DNA of 64,000 bases, taken from contig JAFRUA010000012.1 in assembly GCA_017434855.1 (NCBI GenBank), positions 1 through 64,000 of the forward strand, in the 5' to 3' direction. A program made the position numbers and the translations under genes. Source of the DNA: Clostridia bacterium. GTDB lineage: Bacteria > Bacillota > Clostridia > Oscillospirales > Acutalibacteraceae. The notes under the pieces were generated by a model. That model had not been told where the DNA came from. It did no database searches and worked only from the letters and a program-made list of their open reading frames with translations. Below, one piece after another: positions 8,708 to 15,369 of the stretch (position 1 is the stretch's first letter; every line of letters begins with the position of its first letter).

Positions 8708-8741
8708 CCGCCTGTACCCCACGGTGCAGGCGGTGCTTTTT
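8708..8741 (+). terminator. terminator after zinc-ribbon gene
   Basis: An 11-bp stem (8708-8718 with 8723-8733, one wobble), 4-nt loop, then TGCTTTTTT. It lies between convergent genes and may also slow transcription of the minus-strand regulator. Confidence 0.78.
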
Positions 8742-8751
8742 TGCGTTTGGA

Positions 8752-9102
8752 TTATCTGCCGGGTGCGGCGGTGTCGTTTGCCAGACGGACGGCGGCGCGC
8801 AGCAGCGCTTCCACCGCATCCTCTTTTTCATGCGGCACGGCGTGCAAAAGGACTGACAGGCACCCCTGCAGCGCGGTGTCCACCGGCAGGGCGCCCTTGA
8901 CCAGATGGTCGAGGGAACAGCCGAGCAGGTCGCTGAGTTTTGCCAGATTCTCAACCGACAGCCCGGCAATGCCGCGTTCTGCCTCGCTGAAATGCTTGAC
9001 CGAAATGCCAAGCTGCTCTGCGGTGGCCTCCTGTGTCAGGTGCAGTGCCTTTCGGCGTTGACGGATGCGCTGCCCGATGGCTTTTCTGAATTCGTTTGTC
9101 AT
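8752..9102 (-). CDS. XRE-family helix-turn-helix regulator
   Basis: A 116-residue protein with an N-terminal Cro/CI-type HTH (about residues 5-60). LTQEATAEQLGISVKHFSEA covers the recognition helices, and LSVENLAKLSDLLGCSLDHL closes the domain. The C-terminal 50 residues are helical and unassigned. The start at 9102 has GGTGAT 4-5 nt upstream; GTG 9111 and ATG 9108 are alternatives. It is divergent from the 117-aa gene at 9223, and the shared 120-bp intergenic region holds that gene's promoter. Control of that promoter and autoregulation are plausible but unproven. Confidence 0.85.
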   Translation of the reverse strand: MTNEFRKAIGQRIRQRRKALHLTQEATAEQLGISVKHFSEAERGIAGLSVENLAKLSDLLGCSLDHLVKGALPVDTALQGCLSVLLHAVPHEKEDAVEALLRAAVRLANDTAAPGR

Positions 9103-9170
9103 ATGCATCACCCAACCTATCTACTCTATTTTAACACAACGTCTTACTTAATAAAACAAGGTAAAAGGTG

Positions 9171-9199
9171 TTGACAAACTAAACGTAATATGTTATATT
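9171..9199 (+). promoter_or_regulatory. strong sigma-A promoter, divergent region
   Basis: TTGACA (9171-9176), 17-bp spacer, TATATT (9194-9199). The ATG at 9190 overlaps the -10 box, so translation must start at 9223. Confidence 0.8.
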
Positions 9200-9222
9200 T
9201 TGAACAAAGGGGAGGGGGTTGC

Positions 9223-9576
9223 ATGCAAACGATGATACAAAAGATGCGGTGCTGTTTGGGGCGGGCGGCGCGTGCTGTGCTGGCTTTGCAGCCGCAGGCG
9301 CCGACGCGGGCGCTTTTGATCGGAACCTGGTGTGCGGCGGACGGGACGGCGGTCTGTCGGTTTTGTGCGGACGGTACTGTGGTTTGGCACGAGCGGTATG
9401 GACGCTATGCCTTTGAAGAGGACCGCCTGGTTTTGCTTTGGCCGGGCGACGAACCGACGGTGCTGCGGCGCAATGCCGGCGACCCGGCGCGGTCCTATGC
9501 TGTGACCCGGCGCCGGCTGGTGATCTGCGGAGAGGCGCTGACGTGGAGCAAAGAAAAGGAACCGTTCTGTAACTGA
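9223..9576 (+). CDS. small hypothetical protein
   Basis: A 117-residue protein that I do not recognise. The start at 9223 follows AAAGGGGAGG, and the promoter position rules out the earlier ATG. After a basic helix (CCLGRAARAVLAL), the body looks like alternating beta strands: LLIGTWCAADGTAVCRF, then FCADGTVVWHERYGRYAF and RLVLLW. This resembles the short lipocalin-like or META-type strands that report a GTW/DGT pattern. There is no signal peptide. It stands alone between its own promoter and a strong terminator, opposite an XRE regulator that may control it. Confidence 0.6.
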   Translation: MQTMIQKMRCCLGRAARAVLALQPQAPTRALLIGTWCAADGTAVCRFCADGTVVWHERYGRYAFEEDRLVLLWPGDEPTVLRRNAGDPARSYAVTRRRLVICGEALTWSKEKEPFCN

Positions 9577-9590
9577 TGGAAAGGAAAATC

Positions 9591-9636
9591 AAAAAGGACT
9601 GCATTCCCACAGCGTTGTGCGTTTGCAGTCCTTTTT
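9591..9636. terminator. bidirectional terminator
   Basis: A perfect 13-bp stem (AAAAAGGACTGCA with TGCAGTCCTTTTT) with A run on one side and T run on the other. It serves the plus-strand 9223 gene and probably the minus-strand hydrolase ending at 9728. Confidence 0.88.
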
Positions 9637-9727
9637 GTCCGGCGCTTTTACGGCCCGGTGACTTTTTTTACGCAGGGGCTTGCCCGCGCCCCATGATTGC
9701 GGTTGTGCGGTTCAATCGGCTGCCGCC

Positions 9728-11335
9728 TCAGCGCAGACCGAGAAATTCCAGAACCTTGATCGCGAAGTTGATGATATAATCGGAAATTCGCTTAAAGAAG
9801 TTGGAAATATTGCTGCCGCCGCCGGAACTGTCAGAACTCTGCGAGGGGGTATCCTCCGCAGTGATGGGCGAAATTTTGTCGTTGGCGGAATCATATTTCA
9901 CAAACTGCGGATAGTTGCTGTTGGTCCGGACGGTATATTGTGATTTGGAACGGAAGATGCACAGGAAGAGCTGGTTGATCTCGGACGGATATTCCGCGTG
10001 CCCGACGTCGCGGATGAACCAGGTCTGTTCCGGATAGTCGCAGGTGGACGCGTCGATCACGCCGTCTGCAGACAGATATTTGCTGACATATTTGTCGCCG
10101 CGCGCATTTTTGGCTGCGCGGATATAGCTGGCCGACAGGGTGGTGCCGATGTCGGCGGCCGTGGCGCCAAAGGACATGGAGCGCAGCTCCACAGTGCCGT
10201 CCGCCTGAATTTTGGACCGGTCGGAAAGCGGCATCAACGGGGTGTTGTATTTTGCAACGACGGCAAATTTCATGCCTCGTTTCATGCAGTTGTCAAGCGT
10301 TTCAGAGATCTTGTTGTTGACGTTGTAATGATATTTGTCGATCTTTTGGATCAGGCCGGCATATTCGGCCGTTTTGCCGGCAAAGACCAGGCGCTTCGCC
10401 TTTTCATAGACCTCGTTCGGCTTGTCGCCCAGGGTCGAGTTTTTGTACTCATACTGCGAACCGATCATGGTCCAGTGGCCCGGCCAGGTGCCGATGGTGG
10501 CAAGGATCAGGCGCTGCAGCAGGAACGGCGAGGTCTTTGCCCACACGTCGTTTGCCGTTCGCAGGCCCAGCGCAAACAACCCGATGCCGTTGAGCGCGTC
10601 ATACAGGGCGCGGATGGTCTCGGAGCCGTTGCCTTCATCGTTGAAGTTGTTGTCAAGATAGTAGCTGAAATTGTCATAGTCGAAATAGAAGTTGTTGGTG
10701 AAATACGAGCTCATCGCAAACACGCCGTTTACGGCCGGCGCATAAAAGATGGTGGCGTTGACCTTGCTGCAGCCATAGACGGTCAGATAGGTCATAACGA
10801 TGCATGTGCCGATGCAGCGGCCGATCAGGTTGACCTTGGTCTTGCCCGTCACGGCCAGAATCTGGTTGATATAGTCGTTGAGACGGGAAGCGTTCTCATA
10901 CGGGTCCAGACGGCTGTCATAATAGAACATGTAATCGTGCAGATAGAAGTTGGACGTTTTTGCCTTGGGGGCTTCGGACGGATGGATGTGGGTGCCGTTG
11001 GTCACTTCGCCGTTGCCGTTGAGCTTCAGCTCGCGATAGCGCGGCTCCACCGTGTCATAGATCGCGTCGGCAAAATACTTCCAGTTGCCGGTGGTGTTGG
11101 ACGTGTTGTAGGCAGCGACCAGGGTTGAGGCGTTCTCTTTGATCGTGACACTGAGCAGCGGATCCAGCTGATAGAGCTGGCGCGTGTCGTCGGCGGAATA
11201 GATCGTGGAGTATTTACCCGCGACATAGACGATGGGCAGGTCGACTTCATAGGCCGATGCAACCATGCCGAGCATCGGGATCAGGCAGACCAACGAAAGA
11301 ACAAGTGCCAGAATGCGTTTGGATATTCGTTTCAT
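9728..11335 (-). CDS. secreted alpha/beta hydrolase with Cys nucleophile elbow
   Basis: A 535-residue protein with a signal peptide (MKRISKRILALVLSLVCLIP, cleavage near ASA at 26-28). It has a lipase/PhaC-like alpha/beta hydrolase fold. The nucleophile elbow reads LIGRCIGTC, so the usual Ser of GxSxG is Cys, as in PHA synthases and dienelactone hydrolase. A candidate catalytic His is in RDVGHAEYP. After a Ser/Gly linker it ends in an amphipathic helix (NISNFFKRISDYIINFAIKV). The start at 11333-11335 follows AAGGAGG. Substrate is unknown: a secreted esterase, thioesterase or acyltransferase are all possible. It is monocistronic, with an upstream region rich in GTATAC motifs. Confidence 0.75.
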   Translation of the reverse strand: MKRISKRILALVLSLVCLIPMLGMVASAYEVDLPIVYVAGKYSTIYSADDTRQLYQLDPLLSVTIKENASTLVAAYNTSNTTGNWKYFADAIYDTVEPRYRELKLNGNGEVTNGTHIHPSEAPKAKTSNFYLHDYMFYYDSRLDPYENASRLNDYINQILAVTGKTKVNLIGRCIGTCIVMTYLTVYGCSKVNATIFYAPAVNGVFAMSSYFTNNFYFDYDNFSYYLDNNFNDEGNGSETIRALYDALNGIGLFALGLRTANDVWAKTSPFLLQRLILATIGTWPGHWTMIGSQYEYKNSTLGDKPNEVYEKAKRLVFAGKTAEYAGLIQKIDKYHYNVNNKISETLDNCMKRGMKFAVVAKYNTPLMPLSDRSKIQADGTVELRSMSFGATAADIGTTLSASYIRAAKNARGDKYVSKYLSADGVIDASTCDYPEQTWFIRDVGHAEYPSEINQLFLCIFRSKSQYTVRTNSNYPQFVKYDSANDKISPITAEDTPSQSSDSSGGGSNISNFFKRISDYIINFAIKVLEFLGLR

Positions 11336-11371
11336 GTATAGGACCTCCTTACGGATATTTTCTCGTATACA

Positions 11372-11400
11372 ATCATAACACAAACGCCGGCCTTTTGCAA
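11372..11400 (-). promoter_or_regulatory. promoter of secreted hydrolase gene
   Basis: On the minus strand, TTGCAA (11395-11400), 17-bp spacer, TATGAT (11372-11377). A GTATAC palindrome at 11365-11370 follows the -10 box and covers the likely start point. Confidence 0.7.
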
Positions 11401-12251
11401 GCGATTGCGCGCATCAAAAAAAGAATTCAGAATCTGTTTTTTGTTTTTTCATAGGATTGTCAAAGATCGGCGGCGGTCCGGGCGACAAAAACAATAGCGT
11501 CCGCCTATATATAAATAGTATACAAAAGCGGGCGCGAATCCAACGGCGGCGGGCAAATGCAATGCGTAACACTATATATAATATAGTATACAAAAACGGG
11601 GAGGGTCGGCGCGCAAAACAGAAGAGAATCTCAGATCGAACGCATTGTTTTCTGCCGGGGCGCATATATAATAGTATACAAAAAGCGGTGAAGGACCGTC
11701 AAAAACACCGGAAAACGGCAAAATAAAAAATTTTTTATCCCCGATTTTTGCGAAAAAACGACCGGATTTGACAAAAAAATCGCCGAATTCCGGGGCCCTT
11801 TTCCGCGTGGAAAATCCGTGGAAAAACAGGCTTTTTTGCCCGTAAAATCAGGGAAAACCGCGGTGCTGCGGCGGGGTGAAAATCGGGGCGCGGGGCCGCC
11901 CTGAAAACGCGCCGCGCCGCGCCGGCGCACCGGTGCCGTCCGCCCTGAATACGGCAAAGAGGAAAAAACGCAATCGAAATGATTTTTGTCTCATTTGAAA
12001 CAGATATTGACGATTTTTAAAATAACAATGAATCTTTTTTGAATCGGGCGGCCGTTGGAGTCCGCGAAAAAAAGCGAACGGTTTTTTGCCTTTGTCCGAT
12101 TCAAAATCCGCCGTGCCGCCAAGACTGAAATCGTCGATTTTTTCGGCACAAAACACGCCGGCATTTTCTTTGATGATTTTCATGGGACACGTCCGAAAAA
12201 CTGGTTCTGCGGCACAAATTCAGCGGATAAAGCCGATGGGAAACAAGGGGG
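11401..12251. other. long non-coding intergenic region
   Basis: Over 800 bp without a supportable gene between the hydrolase promoter and the lysozyme promoter. Frames here lack ribosome sites and recognisable protein features. Visible content is the three GTATAC repeats (to 11684), then A/T-run-rich sequence (11720-11780), then a very GC-rich patch (11860-11950). A structured RNA cannot be excluded, but I see no clear hairpin-plus-T-run. Confidence 0.6.
11505..11684. repeat. three dispersed TATATA-ATAGTATACAAAA repeats
   Basis: Three copies at 11505-11527, 11572-11596 and 11662-11684, each an AT-rich block ending in AGTATACAAAA inside GC-rich surroundings. The palindromic core GTATAC is at 11518, 11586 and 11674, and a fourth core sits at 11365 in the hydrolase promoter. 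Spacing is about 68 and 88 bp. They look like regulator sites or phased AT islands; I recognise no known regulator. Confidence 0.7.
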
Positions 12252-12280
12252 TTGACAATTTTTGGAAAAGTTGTTATAAT
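12252..12280 (+). promoter_or_regulatory. consensus promoter for lysozyme gene
   Basis: A perfect TTGACA (12252-12257), 17-bp spacer, TATAAT (12275-12280). The untranslated leader is about 110 nt and holds GC-rich inverted segments (GCCGG around 12343-12355). Confidence 0.88.
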
Positions 12281-12395
12281 ATGCGGCGTCATCCCGGCAG
12301 AGCATTTGTTCCGCCGCGATGCGACGAATGAAACATACGCAGCCGGCCTGCCCGGCGATCAACCAAAACGCATTCTTTGAGTGAGGTGATTCAGA

Positions 12396-13958
12396 ATGAA
12401 GAAAACGCTGCGACGAACGCTGCTGCTCCTTCTCTGTCTGATGCTGCTGCTTGCCTCGACCGCGACCTGCGGCCTGGCCGGCGATTCATCTGCCCCGTCC
12501 AATCAAACCAGCGTGTTTACGTTTTTGACACAGTCGATCGGTTTCAACAACGCGGCTGCCTGCGGAATCATGGCAAACATGGAGCAGGAATCCGGCTTTG
12601 ACCCCACCTTGGTCATCCGCGACCGCAACGGCCTGCTGTCCGGCGGCCTTTGCCAGTGGAACGGGTCGCGGTTCAGCAATCTGATCCAGTTTTGCAGCGA
12701 TAACAATCTGAACTATCTGAGCATTCCGGGGCAGCTCTCTTATCTGCAGCATGAACTGCAGTCCCGGGATTTCAAGCACATCTACAACTATCTGCTCGGC
12801 GTGCCCAACACGGCGGGCGGCGCATACGACGCCGCGTATTACTGGTGTTATTATTTTGAGATCCCGTCCAACCGGACGTCGCGGTCCTATGCCCGCGCCA
12901 GCGTTGCGGCAGACCGCTACTGGCCGGCCTATCAGAATTATCAAAGTGTGTCGCTGGACCCGGTGACCGTCAGCAGCCCGCAGGAAAAGCAGGCGCTGGA
13001 CCTGGGCGAGCGGCTGACCCTGAACTGGACGGCGGTGGAATCTGCCGATCAGTATCTGGTCTCCATTGCGAAAAAGACAGATGGCAGTTATGACTGGGAC
13101 CATGCGTGGCAAAAGACGCTGTCCGGCGCCACCACCAGCCTGACCGTCAAGCTCAAGTCCTTTGCCGTTGGAAAATATGCCGCCTGCGTTGTGGGCCGGC
13201 ATTCTGAAAGCGGCACGACCGGCAAGGCGGCAAACCGCGTGAAGTTTTCGGTCGTGTGCAAAGCGCATGACTATGTTTTGCAGTCGGCAAAGGAACCGAC
13301 GTTTAAGCATGACGGCGCTTATGTCTATGTCTGCAGACGCTGCGGCGCGGCCAAGACCGTGACCAAGACGGCGCTTTCGGTCGACACGTTTGAAGCGCAG
13401 ACCGTTCGGAATCTGAAGGCGGTCAAGGTGACCGACACGGCGCTGACCCTGACCTGGAGCCGTTTCACCGGCGCCGTGGGCTATCGCGTCTATCAAAAGA
13501 CGGACGACGGCTGGAAAAAGATCCGGACCTTGGCGGGCGCGGGTCAGACGAGCCTGACCATTGCATCGCTGCAGCCCGCAGCGCGCTGCGTTTTTGCCGT
13601 GCGTGCCTTTGCCAAAACAAAGAGCGACACCGTGTTTACCCGGTCGGCGGCGCTGGCGCTTTATACCCGCCCGCAGACCACGGCGCTGCGCAGCGTCAAG
13701 GCAAACGGCAGCGGCAGGATCCTGGTGAAATGGGTGCAGGTGCCGGGCGTCAACGGATACACCGTGTATGTCAGCACCGAACCGAACGACGGCTTTTATG
13801 CGGCGGCGGACGTCGCTGCGGACCGGGCTGCGGTCAACATTGCCGGGCTCGACGGGGGGATGCGTTACTACTTCTTTGTGCGGCCTTATATCGTCACAAA
13901 GGGCGGCAGCAAGATCCATGCGGCGGCGTCCGACGTGATGAGCTGCACGGCGGGCTGA
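12396..13958 (+). CDS. secreted phage-tail-type lysozyme with Fn3 domains
   Basis: A 520-residue exported protein. Signal peptide residues 1-29 end at CGLAG. Residues 36-190 match the phage tail lysozyme/CHAP-like family: GIMANMEQESGFDP includes the catalytic Glu region, then GLCQWNGSR and YAYYWCYYF-type aromatic segments. A Fn3-like domain follows (about 195-285). Next is a small Cys/His module (CKAHDY through CRRCG), common in clostridial surface proteins, and two more Fn3 domains (about 333-515). It probably cleaves peptidoglycan at or outside the cell surface. The start has GAGGTGAT 8 nt upstream. No wall-sorting motif is seen. Confidence 0.82.
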   Translation: MKKTLRRTLLLLLCLMLLLASTATCGLAGDSSAPSNQTSVFTFLTQSIGFNNAAACGIMANMEQESGFDPTLVIRDRNGLLSGGLCQWNGSRFSNLIQFCSDNNLNYLSIPGQLSYLQHELQSRDFKHIYNYLLGVPNTAGGAYDAAYYWCYYFEIPSNRTSRSYARASVAADRYWPAYQNYQSVSLDPVTVSSPQEKQALDLGERLTLNWTAVESADQYLVSIAKKTDGSYDWDHAWQKTLSGATTSLTVKLKSFAVGKYAACVVGRHSESGTTGKAANRVKFSVVCKAHDYVLQSAKEPTFKHDGAYVYVCRRCGAAKTVTKTALSVDTFEAQTVRNLKAVKVTDTALTLTWSRFTGAVGYRVYQKTDDGWKKIRTLAGAGQTSLTIASLQPAARCVFAVRAFAKTKSDTVFTRSAALALYTRPQTTALRSVKANGSGRILVKWVQVPGVNGYTVYVSTEPNDGFYAAADVAADRAAVNIAGLDGGMRYYFFVRPYIVTKGGSKIHAAASDVMSCTAG

Positions 13959-13993
13959 CCGGGACGGTCTGAAAACGATCGATCACCAAACAG

Positions 13994-14023
13994 CCGGGAT
14001 GCAAATTGGCACCCCGGTTTTTG
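13994..14023 (+). terminator. terminator after lysozyme gene
   Basis: Stem CCGGGATGC with GGCACCCCGG (imperfect), followed by TTTTTG. Confidence 0.65.
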
Positions 14024-14096
14024 TTTATTCTGACGCACAGTCTATTCACTTTGACGGAAAAAAAACAGTTTTTTTGTAAAAAATGTGAAAAATGTG

Positions 14097-14125
14097 TTGC
14101 ATTTATAGTTTTTCCGTGATATAAT
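14097..14125 (+). promoter_or_regulatory. promoter of 66-aa peptide gene
   Basis: TTGCAT (14097-14102), 17-bp spacer, TATAAT (14120-14125). Confidence 0.75.
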
Positions 14126-14130
14126 ACTCC

Positions 14131-14146
14131 TTGAGATTTTTCTCAA
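14131..14146 (+). promoter_or_regulatory. 6-4-6 palindrome at transcription start of peptide gene
   Basis: TTGAGA-TTTT-TCTCAA, beginning about 6 nt after the -10 box and ending 8 nt before the AGGGAGG ribosome site. It could be an mRNA 5' hairpin or an operator. The convergent peptide gene has a palindrome of the same geometry at 14682. Confidence 0.6.
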
Positions 14147-14169
14147 TATTATTTAGGGAGGCACCCGCA

Positions 14170-14370
14170 ATGTTTGAAAAAATCGCAGAAGCAATCGGTC
14201 TCGTCAATGAAGGCGCACAGGACGGCGCGAAGCTGTTCCAGAGCTTCACCATCGCCGGCACGGATTTTGCCGGTACGTTTGCCAAGGCTGTCGAAGGCAT
14301 CAAGTCTGCACTGATCCCCGTGGTTCAGTACATCGGTAAGCTGGTTGCGAAGATCCAGGAAGCACAGTAA
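14170..14370 (+). CDS. small amphipathic peptide, paralog of 14483 gene
   Basis: A 66-residue peptide, MFEKIAEAIGLV to KIQEAQ, with no Cys and no signal peptide. It is built of amphipathic helical segments around the core KLFQSFTIAGT and EGIKSALIPVVQYIGKLVAK. That core is clearly related to the convergent 57-aa peptide (LFKSFTDAGS, GGIKDALI, FITGLFAK). The ATG at 14170 follows TAGGGAGG, so the longer frame from 14131 is not used. Size and style recall staphylococcal beta-type phenol-soluble modulins, but that is resemblance only. It has its own promoter and terminator. Function unknown: membrane-active, toxin or structural peptide. Confidence 0.78.
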   Translation: MFEKIAEAIGLVNEGAQDGAKLFQSFTIAGTDFAGTFAKAVEGIKSALIPVVQYIGKLVAKIQEAQ

Positions 14371-14391
14371 TTTTCTGAACTGCACAGTAAG

Positions 14392-14413
14392 AGACCGGAT
14401 CATCCGGTCTTTT
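14392..14413 (+). terminator. terminator between convergent peptide genes
   Basis: A perfect 9-bp stem AGACCGGAT-C-ATCCGGTCT, then TTTG. It lies between the two converging peptide genes. Confidence 0.8.
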
Positions 14414-14482
14414 GCTTTTGGTGAGAAAAACAGTCCGCTCCGGCACGGCGCCGCGGGCGGGCTGCTTTGATTTGCGTGCTGC

Positions 14483-14656
14483 TTATTCCTTTGCAAACAA
14501 GCCGGTGATGAAATCATACATCCCGATCAGCGCGTCCTTGATGCCGCCGATGCTTTCAGCGCTTGCGCTGCCTGCGTCCGTGAAGCTCTTGAAGAGATCG
14601 AGCACGGCTTGGATGCCGTCGCCGAGCGTTTTGATGATGCCGGTGATCTGTTCCAT
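14483..14656 (-). CDS. small amphipathic peptide, convergent paralog
   Basis: A 57-residue peptide read on the minus strand, MEQITGIIKTLGDGIQAVLD through the end TGLFAKE, with stop TAA at 14483-14485. AAAGGAGG lies 7 nt before the ATG, and a promoter is at 14705-14733. It shares LFKSFTDAG, GGIKDALI and a terminal FITGLFAK with the 66-aa peptide at 14170, allowing one gap, so the two are paralogs. It is acidic overall, Cys-free and has no leader. The AAAGGAGG site, promoter and paralogy make it a real gene despite its length. Function unknown. Confidence 0.75.
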   Translation of the reverse strand: MEQITGIIKTLGDGIQAVLDLFKSFTDAGSASAESIGGIKDALIGMYDFITGLFAKE

Positions 14657-14681
14657 ACGATGTCCTCCTTTGCAATTTTTA

Positions 14682-14697
14682 GTTAGCCCAAGCTAAC
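14682..14697 (-). promoter_or_regulatory. 6-4-6 palindrome at transcription start of minus peptide gene
   Basis: GTTAGC-CCAA-GCTAAC, located just after the minus-strand -10 box and upstream of the AAAGGAGG site. Same geometry as at 14131 but different sequence, which points to a 5' mRNA hairpin at least as much as an operator. Confidence 0.6.
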
Positions 14698-14704
14698 CAA
14701 ATAG

Positions 14705-14733
14705 AGGATATCACAGGTTTGCAAAAAAGTCAA
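14705..14733 (-). promoter_or_regulatory. promoter of 57-aa peptide gene
   Basis: On the minus strand, TTGACT (14728-14733), 17-bp spacer, TATCCT (14705-14710). Confidence 0.65.
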
Positions 14734-14751
14734 GGCCCGCGCGGCTTTTTG

Positions 14752-14780
14752 TTGAAAAAAACGCGGCGCTGTGGTATAAT
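14752..14780 (+). promoter_or_regulatory. promoter of flavodoxin-hexosaminidase pair
   Basis: TTGAAA (14752-14757), 17-bp spacer, TATAAT (14775-14780), extended by TG two bases before the -10. Confidence 0.8.
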
Positions 14781-14841
14781 CTATCAAACGGTGCGCCCGC
14801 TGCGGGTGCAAATGACGATTTTTGAAACGGAGCGATGCTGT

Positions 14842-15369
14842 ATGCGAGTCATCATCTATCAGTCGAATTTCGGAACCGGCGCGCGCTATGCCGGGCTGCT
14901 GGCCGAAAAGACCGGGCTGCCCTGCGCGTCCCTTGACGAGGCGACGTTCCCTGCCGACAGCGAGGTGGTCTTTATCGGCTCTGTGATGGCAGACGAGCTG
15001 CAGGGCCTGGCACGGGTGCGCGGGCGCTATGCGCATCTGCTGGCCGTCGGCGCAGTGGGGCTGTTTGTTGTGACGCTGCCCGTGGACGAAGCAAAAGAAA
15101 AGCTGAAGGTGACCGAGCCGCTGGTTTTGCTGCCCGGCGCCTTTGATCCGCACAAGGTCAAGGGGATGTTCCGCGTCATGCTCGGCATGGTGAAGCACGC
15201 GCTCAAAAGCAAAAGCACCGGCAGCGAAGCGGAGCAAAAGGCGCTGGACTTTTTTGACCGGGGGGCCGACCTGTTTGATGAAACGGCGCTGGATGCGCTG
15301 GTCGAGCTTTTGAACGGGGCGCCGGCTGCGGACCCGGCCGAAGGAACCGAAAGGGGGGCGAACGGCTGA
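14842..15369 (+). CDS. flavodoxin-like protein
   Basis: A 175-residue protein with the flavodoxin start MRVIIYQSNFGTGARYAGLL, in which the phosphate-binding loop reads QSNFGTGARYA. It then has alternating strands (VVFIGSVMAD, GLFVVTLPV). The C-terminal third is helical and charged. It resembles HemG-type or flavodoxin_5 domains more than classical electron-transfer flavodoxins. The start at 14842 has GGAG about 9 nt upstream; the longer frame from 14719 lies across the promoter. Its stop overlaps the ATG of the hexosaminidase by one base, implying translational coupling. Electron partner unknown. Confidence 0.7.
   Translation: MRVIIYQSNFGTGARYAGLLAEKTGLPCASLDEATFPADSEVVFIGSVMADELQGLARVRGRYAHLLAVGAVGLFVVTLPVDEAKEKLKVTEPLVLLPGAFDPHKVKGMFRVMLGMVKHALKSKSTGSEAEQKALDFFDRGADLFDETALDALVELLNGAPAADPAEGTERGANG

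Noticed and set aside
11848-12183. 111-codon minus-strand frame in the long intergenic region
   Set aside because: No ribosome site, composition like non-coding sequence and no family.
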